DNA from: Spirochaetae bacterium HGW-Spirochaetae-2
Lineage (GTDB): Bacteria > Spirochaetota > Spirochaetia > Sphaerochaetales > Sphaerochaetaceae
Direction: 5' to 3'
Assembly (NCBI GenBank): GCA_002839355.1
Contig: PGXW01000013.1
Span: forward strand, 1-64,000
Length of the DNA stretch: 64,000 bases
A program made the position numbers and the translations under genes. This document shows positions 45,095 through 53,382 of the stretch, piece by piece (positions within the stretch are counted from its first letter, which is position 1; each line of letters begins with the position of its first letter). The notes under the pieces were generated by a model that ran no database searches, was not told the DNA's origin, and saw only the letters and a program-made list of their open reading frames with translations.

Positions 45095-45320
45095 AGTCGT
45101 CCATATCACAATGGAGAGGAAAATACCTTTCTCCGCCGGAAAGCATACCTGCAGTCCGTTCGACATTGTGATAGTCATGTGTTAATGATTAGCCGCTTAG
45201 TACCTGCATCCCTGCGTGTTACAGAGTCTTGCCTTCGGTTATCTGCTCGCGCAGTTTCGATGCATCTGACTGTGATACTATCATCCCTTACGATTCTATA
45301 TGACCGGTGGCATTTGTCAA
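45095..45320 (-). promoter_or_regulatory. Promoter and long structured leader of the xanthine dehydrogenase-like gene
   Basis: Minus-strand TTGACA (complement of 45315-45320), a 16-bp spacer and TAGAAT (complement of 45293-45298) predict a leader of about 190 bases. Just before the start codon a 10-bp perfect inverted repeat, TATCACAATG/CATTGTGATA (45104-45113 and 45164-45173), encloses a smaller GGAGA/TCTCC hairpin. I cannot match it to a known riboswitch. Confidence 0.45.
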
Positions 45321-45419
45321 TGGTAATTATGAAAAAGTGTTGCATAAGCGTGCATGAAATTGTAAGGGGTTGCATTTCCAGTCCCAAGGCGTAAAGATGG
45401 AGCCAAAGGGAGTAATGCC

Positions 45420-46604
45420 ATGCAACTTGTATTGGAACAAAAGGATATATATCGCAGATACCTTTCTGTCCATAATCTCGGTCGCAGGAATCCGTCCGAC
45501 ACCATCCGTTCTCTCGTCGATACCATCGGGATGCGGACTCCGGTCGCGGGCGCACTGGAAATCTCCTTGGCTGCCCGAATGGCCTGTGTCGATCCCCAGC
45601 AGGTTCTGGCATCGACCGTTACCCACAACCTGATGCGCACCGTCGGTATCAGGGGGGCGATCCTTGCCTTTGCTTCCGACAGCTGGAATGTATTCAATGC
45701 ACCGTTGGCTCCTGTCGGTGAAGCGGAAGCGATGTACTTCCTCAGGGGTGCCGGAGCACTTCTTCTGCCACTGGCAATGGATGTAGGTACGTTGCTGCAT
45801 CTTGCCTCGGAGCTCTCCTTGGAATTACTCGAGGACACGTCGTTGACCAAACGGGAGCTGGGGAAGGCTCTGGCCGAGGGAGCGCTCGAACGGCTTTTGC
45901 CATCCAAAAGGGAAGTGTGGTCTTGGCCCTCCCCGTTGTTCGACGACCAGATCTTGGGAGAGTCGCTCATGCGGTTCCTGCTCCCGCTTGTCTGCCTTAT
46001 GGTCCCGATAGAGCTGTGGCAATCTCCGACCGATACGGTATTCCGCTATACATCGGCTCCATTCGTCGATACGGCAACCGGCGGATCTCCCGGTGCCCTG
46101 GCCAGTCGGTATATACATGCCTATGGGCCGACGAACGTGGATGAGTTTGCCGTATGGGCGGGGATCTCCCCTATGCATGCGAAGCGGTTGTGGGATTCGC
46201 AGCCATCGGATGCATTGGCTTCGGTCCGGTGTGAGGGGCGTGAAGGGTGGATGCTTCAGCGGGATTCCCACGGCTTGTCCACATTGCCTCCGTGCGAAGG
46301 AGTACGCCTACTTGGCCCGTACGATCCGTTGCTTGGCATTCCCCGAAAGCACCTGCTTGTCAATGGGAAAGCGCAGCACAAGTATTTCTTCCGATCGGCA
46401 GGAAGTCCCGGAATGGTACTGTACGACGGAACGGTGGTGGCAGGATGGTCGTATAGGTGCAAAGGCAGCGCCTTTTCGTTGGCTGTCGAGGATATCGGGG
46501 AAGCGCTCGGTAGGGTCGCAACCGATGAAATCGAGGCGGAGGCGGCACATGTCGCCGAGGCCTTGGGATTGGTCTTCGACGGATTCACTGTCGCTAGGCG
46601 TTGA
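45420..46604 (+). CDS. Winged-helix DNA-binding / AlkZ-like DNA glycosylase family protein
   Basis: 394 residues of the HTH_42 family (PF06224). The N-terminal repeat region includes AARMACVDPQQVLASTVTHNLMRTVGIRG; the C-terminal part has GPYDPLLGIPRK and MVLYDGTVVAGWSYRCKG, which match the family's terminal signature. Characterised members such as AlkZ and YcaQ unhook interstrand crosslinks; whether this one does is unknown. The canonical QxQ-type catalytic motif is not evident to me. Its stop codon abuts the terminator of the convergent BMP operon. Confidence 0.78.
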   Translation: MQLVLEQKDIYRRYLSVHNLGRRNPSDTIRSLVDTIGMRTPVAGALEISLAARMACVDPQQVLASTVTHNLMRTVGIRGAILAFASDSWNVFNAPLAPVGEAEAMYFLRGAGALLLPLAMDVGTLLHLASELSLELLEDTSLTKRELGKALAEGALERLLPSKREVWSWPSPLFDDQILGESLMRFLLPLVCLMVPIELWQSPTDTVFRYTSAPFVDTATGGSPGALASRYIHAYGPTNVDEFAVWAGISPMHAKRLWDSQPSDALASVRCEGREGWMLQRDSHGLSTLPPCEGVRLLGPYDPLLGIPRKHLLVNGKAQHKYFFRSAGSPGMVLYDGTVVAGWSYRCKGSAFSLAVEDIGEALGRVATDEIEAEAAHVAEALGLVFDGFTVARR

Positions 46605-46605
46605 A

Positions 46606-46634
46606 AAAAACCGCCCGATATGATCGGACGGCAT
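46606..46634 (-). terminator. Terminator of the second BMP importer operon
   Basis: On the minus strand, CCGTCCGAT and ATCGGGCGG pair over 9 bp (one wobble) around CAT, followed by a run of seven T. It is 24 bp past the last permease gene. Confidence 0.9.
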
Positions 46635-46657
46635 GGGTACAGGAGGAGATGGGACGA

Positions 46658-47602
46658 TCACGTCCTGATTTCCCGGTTGAACGGCTTTCCCAAAGCAGAG
46701 GGTCCCGTCTTCTGTGACTTCCTTGAGAAAGCCAGGACGACAATAACCAGCGCGTAGGGAAGCATGACCAAGAATTCGTACGGGAAGTCGATGCCCAAAC
46801 CTTGTATCGCAAGCTGCAACGCCTGCGCAAGGGCAAAGAGCAATGCTCCCGCCATGATCTTCACCGGATGCCAGTGGCCGAAATAGACCAATGCCACGGC
46901 GATGAATCCCCGCCCGGCAATGATCTCATCGCTGAACATCTTGACCTGGCAAAGGCTCAGGTAGGCTCCGGCCAATCCGGCCAATGCTCCGCCGACGGCC
47001 AAGGCCTGGAAGCGCACCCTGTTTACCTGGATACCGATCGAATCGGCGGCACGGGGGTGGGTTCCGACTGCCCGGACCCTGAGACCCCACGGTGTCTTGA
47101 ACAGGATATACCAAGCTATGGGTACGAAAAGGAACGCCACATACACCATCGGGTTGTGGTTGAAGAACAATGTCCCGAGGATGGGAATTCTCGAAAGTCC
47201 AGGAATCGGCGCGGTGTTGATGCCCGGAACACTCTGCGTACCACCGATAAAGTGGCGGAACAACGTTCCCGCGGTTCCCACACCGAACATCTGCATACCG
47301 ATTCCCGCAATGCCCTGTGGAGCGCGGAATGTGACGACGACCAGGCCGAAGAAGAGTCCAAGGAGTGCCCCGACACCCGAGGCCAACAACAGGCCCAGGT
47401 AGTTGTAGATACCGGGCACGTCGGCGCCCTGTCCGATCGTGTATGGAACGAGCATCCCGAGGAACGCGCCCATGGCCATCATGCCTTCGCAACCGAGGTT
47501 GAAGATTCCCGAGCGCTGGTTGAACATTTCTCCGAGGGAGGCTATGAGCAGTGCGACGGAGAAGGGGATTCCCAATGAAAGGATATTGACGATGAATGTC
47601 AT
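46658..47602 (-). CDS. ABC transporter permease, BMP/nucleoside type, operon 2 (second permease)
   Basis: 314 residues of hydrophobic helices. Landmarks are MFNQRSGIFNLGCEGMMAMGAF, PQGIAGIGMQMFGVG and GRGFIAVALVYFGHWHPVK, the NupQ/YufQ-type pattern. Its start overlaps the preceding permease by 4 bases. It is paralogous to the gene at 12.0-12.95 kb but not close to it. It ends the operon, followed by a strong terminator. Confidence 0.93.
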   Translation of the reverse strand: MTFIVNILSLGIPFSVALLIASLGEMFNQRSGIFNLGCEGMMAMGAFLGMLVPYTIGQGADVPGIYNYLGLLLASGVGALLGLFFGLVVVTFRAPQGIAGIGMQMFGVGTAGTLFRHFIGGTQSVPGINTAPIPGLSRIPILGTLFFNHNPMVYVAFLFVPIAWYILFKTPWGLRVRAVGTHPRAADSIGIQVNRVRFQALAVGGALAGLAGAYLSLCQVKMFSDEIIAGRGFIAVALVYFGHWHPVKIMAGALLFALAQALQLAIQGLGIDFPYEFLVMLPYALVIVVLAFSRKSQKTGPSALGKPFNREIRT

Positions 47603-48708
47603 GCCTGCACCTCCTGGTTCGAACGTTTCGCTGCGATTGCGGCAAATTTGGACTCGACACGTTGCATGAGGTAGGGGTTCGCCAACACCATCTTCGTTGC
47701 CACGATGACAAGGATGATGATGCCTTGCAGGACCTGCACCATGTTCGCAGGTACTCCCACCAACCGTTGGGTCATGTCGGCTCCATAGATCAACAGTCCG
47801 AAGAAGAAGGCGGCAGGAAGGATTCCCGCCGGGTGCAAACCACCGAACAGGGCAACGACGATTCCCGAGAATCCGTACCCCGAGGTGACACCCTCGATCG
47901 CCCTTCTGTGGACGCCGGCGATTTCGATCGATCCGGCGATTCCTGCGAAACCACCGCTGATCATCATGGCGATGATCAGGTATTTCGGTACATTGATGCC
48001 GCCATAGCGGGCAGCCCGTTCGGAGGCCCCCGCAGCCCGCATCTTATAGCCGTAGGATGTTTTCCACAGCAACAGGAAAATGAGCACGGCCAAGCCGATG
48101 GCTATGAATAGTCCGCTATGGATACGTGTTCCCGGTATGAATCGGGTGAGGTCGAGGTTGCGCGTCAGCCGCATGGATTGCGGTGTACCGCTTCCCATGG
48201 TGAGTTCCGCCGGATCGAGCATCGGACCACGCAGGAAGAACGTGTACAACTGCGCCGCTATATAGTTCAACATGACGGTCGAAAGCAACTCGCTCACCTC
48301 AAGCTTGGCCTTCAGGAATCCCGGGATGAACCCCCAGGCCGCCCCTCCCACCATTCCGGCAAGGATCGCAAACGGTATGAGCACTCCACTGGGAAGGTTG
48401 GGGAAGGCCAGTGCGATCGCTGTGGTCGCGAGGATGCCCATGGCCATCTGGCCCTCGGCACCGATATTGATGATCCCGCTCCGGTACGCCACGGTAATGC
48501 CCAACGCGATTATGGTAAGCGGTACCATGCGCAACAACACCTCGGTTATGCCGATCTTGTTCTTCAACGGTTCGGTCAAGATGACCATATAGGTCTTGAA
48601 CACATCGGCTCCGATAGCCCAGAGAATCACCGCTCCCAACAACATGGTTATGATGATAGCCAGGACGATGACCCCGATCCTGTAGCCTGTCTTAAATCTC
48701 TTCGTCAT
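47599..48708 (-). CDS. ABC transporter permease, BMP/nucleoside type, operon 2 (first permease)
   Basis: 369 residues, NupP/YufP-like. Segments: MVPLTIIALGITVAYRSG, INIGAEGQMAMGILA, LSTVMLNYIAAQLYTFFLRG and SGYGFSGIVVALFGGLHPAG. It overlaps the ATPase gene by 17 bases, and its stop overlaps the next permease start, so three genes are tightly coupled. It forms the channel with the second permease. Confidence 0.93.
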   Translation of the reverse strand: MTKRFKTGYRIGVIVLAIIITMLLGAVILWAIGADVFKTYMVILTEPLKNKIGITEVLLRMVPLTIIALGITVAYRSGIINIGAEGQMAMGILATTAIALAFPNLPSGVLIPFAILAGMVGGAAWGFIPGFLKAKLEVSELLSTVMLNYIAAQLYTFFLRGPMLDPAELTMGSGTPQSMRLTRNLDLTRFIPGTRIHSGLFIAIGLAVLIFLLLWKTSYGYKMRAAGASERAARYGGINVPKYLIIAMMISGGFAGIAGSIEIAGVHRRAIEGVTSGYGFSGIVVALFGGLHPAGILPAAFFFGLLIYGADMTQRLVGVPANMVQVLQGIIILVIVATKMVLANPYLMQRVESKFAAIAAKRSNQEVQA

Positions 48709-50230
48709 CTTTGACTCCTGCCATAAGGATACCGAGCCGGCGACGACTCGCTTCGCTGCTGGGCAGGACCTTTTGGATCTTGCCCTTGAAGATTACGGCA
48801 ACCTGGTCGGAGAGGTTCGTAATCTCCTCAAGTTCTTCCGAAATCAAAAGGATTCCGACGCCTTCGTTGCGTTTTTGCAGCAATTGCTTGTGGATGAATT
48901 CGGCCGCGCCCATATCGAGCCCTCGGGTCGGGTATACGGCGATAAGGAATTTCGGACTTCGGGAAATTTCCCTGGCCAGGATGACCTTCTGGATGTTTCC
49001 TCCCGAAAGCGATCCTGCGGCGACTTCAATGTTCGGGCTTCTGATATCGAATTGCTGGCGCAGCTGCTCCGCTTCCACATCCACGACCTTGTTTTTCAAA
49101 AACGAGTGGGAGCTGTATTTCTCGGAGTCGGTATCCTTGAGTATGAAGTTCTCCTTCATGGAGAAGGAAGGGACGATTCCCTCGGTATTCCGTTCTTCCG
49201 GAATGTATCCCATTCCCGCTTGTATGACCTGGACAGGGCTGCGGTTCGCAATGTCCTGCCCGTCGAACAGGATCTGGCCCGATTCGACTTTGCGCAGACC
49301 GTTGATCGCCTCGGCCAACTCACGCTGTCCATTGCCCGAGACACCCGCCAGACCGACAATCTCACCCTTGCAAATATACAGCGACAAGTCGTCCAGGGCG
49401 AGGAAACCGCGGTCGCTGCGGACCTTGAGGTTACGCAGTTGCAGCATGGGCCCCATCGTGCATGCCGGAGCATCGTTGTGGGGGAGGACAACCTCGTGGC
49501 CTGTCATGAGGGCGGCGATATCGCTGGAGGAGTGGTCGATGGTATTTCCTTGGAACACCACACGTCCGTGGCGGAGTATGGCAACCTTGCTGGAAAGGTC
49601 CTTGACCTCCTGCAGCTTGTGGCTGATGAAGATGATCGACAGTTCCCCCGACATCCTTTTGAGCAGGGCGATCAGGTCGTCCGTCTCCTGCGGGGTCAGC
49701 GCGCTGGTCGGTTCGTCGAGGATCAGGAACCGGGCCCCGAGACACAGTGTCTTGACCAGTTCGACCCGTTGCTGTTCGCCGACGGAGAGTTGCCATATGA
49801 AGGCATCGGGATCGACTGCGAGTCCATATTGTCTGGCCACCGCATCTATGCGGTCGCGAACCATATGCAAATCTAGTTTCCAGGGTTTCCATGCCTGTTT
49901 GAATCCCAAGGCAATGTTTTCCAGGACAGTCATGTTCGGAACCAGCATGTACTGTTGGTGCACCATGCCGATCCCATAGGCGAACGCATCGTTGGGAGAC
50001 CGGAAATTGACCTCCTCGCCATTGATGAGGATCTTGCCCTCATCGGGGTGATACAAGCCCATCAAGACATTCATCAGTGTGGTCTTTCCAGCACCGTTCT
50101 CACCTACGAGAGCAAGGACCTCGCCCTTTCCGATATCCAGGGAGATGTCGTCACAAGCCAAGACACCGGGAAAGCGTTTGGTTATGTGCTCGATTCGCAA
50201 GCTGTCGATGGCTTTCGTTGTTAATTCCAT
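48692..50230 (-). CDS. ABC transporter ATP-binding protein, BMP/nucleoside type, operon 2
   Basis: 512 residues with two ATPase domains. Walker A GENGAGKT is at residues 43-50, then signature LSVGEQQRVE and Walker B FLILDEPTSALTPQE. The second domain has a degenerate loop (AGVSGNGQRE), signature LSGGNIQKV and YPTRGLDMG. GGAGG lies 6 bases before the ATG at 50230. It is separated from the binding-protein gene by an attenuator-like terminator, so its expression is expected to be lower than that of the binding protein. Confidence 0.95.
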   Translation of the reverse strand: MELTTKAIDSLRIEHITKRFPGVLACDDISLDIGKGEVLALVGENGAGKTTLMNVLMGLYHPDEGKILINGEEVNFRSPNDAFAYGIGMVHQQYMLVPNMTVLENIALGFKQAWKPWKLDLHMVRDRIDAVARQYGLAVDPDAFIWQLSVGEQQRVELVKTLCLGARFLILDEPTSALTPQETDDLIALLKRMSGELSIIFISHKLQEVKDLSSKVAILRHGRVVFQGNTIDHSSSDIAALMTGHEVVLPHNDAPACTMGPMLQLRNLKVRSDRGFLALDDLSLYICKGEIVGLAGVSGNGQRELAEAINGLRKVESGQILFDGQDIANRSPVQVIQAGMGYIPEERNTEGIVPSFSMKENFILKDTDSEKYSSHSFLKNKVVDVEAEQLRQQFDIRSPNIEVAAGSLSGGNIQKVILAREISRSPKFLIAVYPTRGLDMGAAEFIHKQLLQKRNEGVGILLISEELEEITNLSDQVAVIFKGKIQKVLPSSEASRRRLGILMAGVKDDEEI

Positions 50231-50261
50231 GAAAGGCCTCCAATCCGAACCAAAATACAAC

Positions 50262-50308
50262 ACTTAAAAAATTCCTGCACGCCGATGGTTTCACCGCCAT
50301 GCAGGAAT
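50262..50308 (-). terminator. Intercistronic terminator/attenuator after the BMP binding protein
   Basis: ATTCCTGCA and TGCAGGAAT (50271-50279, 50300-50308) pair over 9 bp, with further GGCG-type pairing inside. On the minus strand a T-run follows (TTTTTT). It lies between the binding-protein gene and the ATPase gene. Confidence 0.8.
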
Positions 50309-50341
50309 ATGTCGTCCGTTACGTTATGATACTGAAGCGGC

Positions 50342-51367
50342 TCAGTTGTATTTGACGCTGCTCCAGTTCACGACCGATGCGTGGCCTGCTTGACCTTTGA
50401 ATGCAGCCAAAGCTTCGTTGACCTTCGCTTCGATTGCAGGGGTGATTTTGGACTTTGTCGCTTCATTGAATTTGAACACGAATCCGTTGTTGTTGAAGTT
50501 CATGGGAATGTTCTCTCCGCCGACAATGCCTGCATCGAGTTTCTTGACCAGCGTGTTGATTACCGCGGCATAGTTGTAGGAGGAAGCCGAAAGGACCTTG
50601 TAGCCTTCGGGGATTCCGATCTGGGCAAGATCTTGACCGACCCACCAGATGTCCCTGTTGCGGTAGTCGGCGACTGCACGCAAACCGCCGAGTGCCTGCT
50701 GTGAGGAACCGGTGAGGATGTCTGCACCACTGCGGATCTGGGATTGTGCCACTTCGGTTGCTTTCACGAAATCGGAGAAGCTTCCAGTGTGGGCGACCAT
50801 GACGTTGGCAGCGGAATTCACAGCCTTGACACCAAGGACGAAACCACGGTTGTAACGGGCTGCGTCACCACCATCGACAGGACCGATGAGTCCGATCGTG
50901 TTGGTCTTGGTGAGCATGCCGGCGATCAATCCGTTGAGGTAACCGGTTTCTTCACTTTCGGGCATATATGAGAATACGTTGGGTCCGACGATTTCGGAAC
51001 TGGTTCCGAATGCGAAGGAAATGTTCGGATACTCGGCAGCCATTTCGGTAATGAGGTTCTTGTACTGCGCTCCGTGACCTATGATGATGTCATAGCCTTG
51101 GCCGGCATACTGCAAGACAGCCGAGCCGGCATCGACAGGCTTCATCTTTTCACTATAGCTGTATTCGATGCGACCAGGATTCTGCTCCATTGCAAGAGTG
51201 ATTCCGTCGTGCATAGCCTGGCACCAGCCTTTGTCATCGATAGTGTTTTCGATGATGAGTGCAATCTTGATGACATCGCTGTCGACTTTCTTCTCGGCAG
51301 CACCTTGGGCAAAAACCATGCCCGCGACCAACGAGAGCATCAAGACGAGGATCAGAAACTTCTTCAT
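50342..51367 (-). CDS. BMP family substrate-binding protein, operon 2
   Basis: 341 residues. The signal peptide (KKFLILVLMLSLVAGMVFA) is probably cut before QGAAEKK. BMP landmarks: NTIDDKGWCQAMHDGITLAM, YDIIIGHGAQYKN and TIGLIGPVDGGDAARYNRGF. The ATG at 51367 has AGGAG 8 bases upstream. It differs clearly from the 15.6-kb protein, so the ligand may differ. The gene is divergent from the AroE-like carbohydrate operon, raising the possibility that its ligand feeds that pathway. Confidence 0.94.
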   Translation of the reverse strand: MKKFLILVLMLSLVAGMVFAQGAAEKKVDSDVIKIALIIENTIDDKGWCQAMHDGITLAMEQNPGRIEYSYSEKMKPVDAGSAVLQYAGQGYDIIIGHGAQYKNLITEMAAEYPNISFAFGTSSEIVGPNVFSYMPESEETGYLNGLIAGMLTKTNTIGLIGPVDGGDAARYNRGFVLGVKAVNSAANVMVAHTGSFSDFVKATEVAQSQIRSGADILTGSSQQALGGLRAVADYRNRDIWWVGQDLAQIGIPEGYKVLSASSYNYAAVINTLVKKLDAGIVGGENIPMNFNNNGFVFKFNEATKSKITPAIEAKVNEALAAFKGQAGHASVVNWSSVKYN

Positions 51368-51439
51368 GATCAAATCTCCTTGTGTAGTGTGATCATGTCT
51401 GAAACAAACTGCAACAAGTTCTTCCAGGCATGTTGGGGC

Positions 51440-51475
51440 AATTATACAAGGCGTTTTGGACTATTGTCAAAGACA
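51440..51475 (-). promoter_or_regulatory. Strong promoter of BMP operon 2 with overlapping inverted repeat
   Basis: On the minus strand: TTGACA (complement of 51464-51469), an 18-bp spacer and TATAAT (complement of 51440-51445). TTGTC-AAA-GACAA (51463-51475) overlaps the -35 box and may be an operator. I see no gene in the remaining 51476-51690 interval. Confidence 0.75.
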
Positions 51476-51690
51476 ATCGCTCGGAATATATCGAAATCGA
51501 TACGGCGAAATTGTGACATTCCGCATGACAATGGCTTTAAAATTAATGATACCGCAATATATCGATACCAAATTACTCAATATTCAAGAGTAAACAAATT
51601 GCAACAAATTGACGGCAAGCTCAGGTTTTTCTGTAAAGACGTATCTGTTTTTCACTGTCCGCTGGAACCGGAACTTCACGGAACTACATA

Positions 51691-51719
51691 TTGACATCTG
51701 GCGATTAGAGTAATAATAT
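51691..51719 (+). promoter_or_regulatory. Promoter of the AroE-like/KDPG aldolase operon
   Basis: TTGACA, a 17-bp spacer and TAATAT: an almost perfect sigma70 promoter. The expected start is about 51726. Confidence 0.8.
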
Positions 51720-51727
51720 ACGAACAA

Positions 51728-51755
51728 CCATACATAATGATACATATTATGGGGT
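51728..51755 (+). promoter_or_regulatory. Operator-like motif shared with the Gfo/Idh operon (site 1)
   Basis: CATACATAA followed by TG, ATACAT and ATTATGGGGT, just downstream of the predicted start site. CATAAT and ATTATG form an inverted repeat around 7 bases. Nearly the same sequence precedes the operon at 58.17 kb. Confidence 0.65.
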
Positions 51756-51823
51756 GGAAATGCGGGCCTGCACTCTCCAAAGCGGCAATTCCCGTCTGCC
51801 CACCTGATCCGGAAGGGAGGAAT

Positions 51824-52771
51824 ATGAGCACCTATACGCCTGCAGAAAAAGCGACAATGTATTTCATTGGGGTAACAACCGGGAAGTCTTCCATCATGAA
51901 GGTGTTTCCCAGGTGGATGGAGCATTTTGGTATCGATGCACAGATAAAGGGAATGGATTTCGTTCCCCACGACACGGGCGAACGGTATCGTGAAGCCGTG
52001 TCCTTCATCAAGTCGGACCCCTTGTCCCTCGGCGCGTTGGTGACGACCCATAAGATAGATTGCTATCGGGCCTGCAAGGACCTCTTCGAAGGATCGGGTG
52101 AGTATGCCCGATTGTTGGGGGAGGCAAGTTCGATCAGCAAGCGGGGAAAGCAGCTGTGGGCCCATGCGAAAGATCCCATCACCAGCGGTCTGGCGCTCGA
52201 GGCCTTCATGCCGAAAGGATACTGGGAAAACTCGGATGCCGAAATGCTCATCCTGGGCGCCGGTGGCAGTTCCCTTGCCTTGACCCTATATCTGGTCAAC
52301 AAAGCCAAGGAGAGCAAGGATGTTCCCAAGAAGATCATCGTCACCAATCGCAGTGAGGCCCGGCTCAACGAGATGCGGCATATCCATGGATTGCTGCAAT
52401 TTCCCTTCACCATCGAATACCACCTCTGTCCGACAGCGGCGCAGAATGACGTCTGGGTCTCTTCCCTTCGGCCAGGTTCCCTGGTTGTCAATGCGACGGG
52501 TCTGGGCAAAGATGGTCCCGGTTCTCCTGTGACCGATGCCGCGGTATTCCCTATGAACGGATATGTGTGGGAGTTCAATTACCGGGGAGACCTGGTGTAC
52601 CTGGATCAGGCACAGGCCCAAAAGGAGGTCCGCAACCTGGTGGTGGAGGATGGATGGGTGTATTTCATCCATGGGTGGACCCGGGTCATAGCAGAAGTGT
52701 TCCATATCGATATTCCGACCGAAGGGCCCGAATTCGATACCATTAGTGAAATCGCACGCACTACGCGCTGA
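51824..52771 (+). CDS. Shikimate dehydrogenase (AroE)-like oxidoreductase
   Basis: 315 residues, longer than biosynthetic AroE (about 270-290). The N-terminal substrate domain has GALVTTHK, the counterpart of AroE's NVTIPHK with the catalytic Lys. The Rossmann domain has LGAGGSSLALTLYL and VVNATGLGKDGPGSPV. The location at the head of a sugar operon, not with aromatic genes, indicates a catabolic NAD(P) dehydrogenase for a shikimate-like polyol or ketose. GGAGG lies about 4 bases before the ATG at 51824. The promoter and operator lie just upstream. Confidence 0.82.
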   Translation: MSTYTPAEKATMYFIGVTTGKSSIMKVFPRWMEHFGIDAQIKGMDFVPHDTGERYREAVSFIKSDPLSLGALVTTHKIDCYRACKDLFEGSGEYARLLGEASSISKRGKQLWAHAKDPITSGLALEAFMPKGYWENSDAEMLILGAGGSSLALTLYLVNKAKESKDVPKKIIVTNRSEARLNEMRHIHGLLQFPFTIEYHLCPTAAQNDVWVSSLRPGSLVVNATGLGKDGPGSPVTDAAVFPMNGYVWEFNYRGDLVYLDQAQAQKEVRNLVVEDGWVYFIHGWTRVIAEVFHIDIPTEGPEFDTISEIARTTR

Positions 52772-52786
52772 ATAGGAGATGAGATC

Positions 52787-53371
52787 ATGAAGGACATGGT
52801 ATCCAGAGTATTTTCTTTCGACATGAAGACCGGCAAGGCCCCCGCCTCCGATGCCGTTTCGCTCAAACGTCCGCTATCGGCACTAAAGAAGATATTTTCC
52901 GACCAGCAGGCGGCCGATGCCATCCTGGCCAACGGTGATCCGATGGTCTACGAATTCTACGACCTGCATATGCCGGAGAAGGAAGGCGATTTGGCTTTCG
53001 GCAGCAGTATCGTCTATCCGGGCACCGTAGGCAATGAATTCCATATGACCAAGGGTCACTTCCATACGATCATCGATACCGCCGAGGTCTACTACTGCCT
53101 GAACGGATATGGGATGATGATGATGGAGAGTCCAGAAGGTGCCATCGAATACCAGGAGATGCGGCCGGGTCAAGCTGTCTATGTCCCTGGCCGCTATGCG
53201 CACAGGAGCATCAACCTGTCGCATACCGAAACCCTTGTGACCTTCTTCGTGTTCCGTGCGGATGCCGGACATGATTACGGGACGATCGAGGAGCGGGGAT
53301 TCAGGAAACTTGTGGTGGTCGAAGGCGACGGATATGCTGTGGTCGACAATCCCAGTTGGGCTGGAGCATGA
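52787..53371 (+). CDS. Cupin-type glucose-6-phosphate isomerase
   Basis: 194 residues of the archaeal-type PGI family (PF06560). The metal site is in MTKGHFHTIIDTAEVYYCLNG (H-x-H and Glu), with a further His in VPGRYAHRSINLS. These enzymes interconvert aldose and ketose 6-phosphates. In this operon the substrate need not be glucose-6-phosphate. The short gap (15 bp) after the AroE-like gene and the near-overlap with the next gene place it in the same transcript. Confidence 0.9.
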   Translation: MKDMVSRVFSFDMKTGKAPASDAVSLKRPLSALKKIFSDQQAADAILANGDPMVYEFYDLHMPEKEGDLAFGSSIVYPGTVGNEFHMTKGHFHTIIDTAEVYYCLNGYGMMMMESPEGAIEYQEMRPGQAVYVPGRYAHRSINLSHTETLVTFFVFRADAGHDYGTIEERGFRKLVVVEGDGYAVVDNPSWAGA

Positions 53372-53382
53372 CGGAGGGATCC

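Noticed and set aside
45095-45178. N-terminal extension of the xanthine dehydrogenase-like protein
   Set aside because: The extra residues are not part of the family and coincide with a perfect inverted repeat; more likely untranslated leader. Not fully excluded.
45095-45286. Known riboswitch (purine, glycine, Moco, cyclic di-GMP) in the leader
   Set aside because: Only fragments resemble consensus elements; no complete core could be matched by eye.
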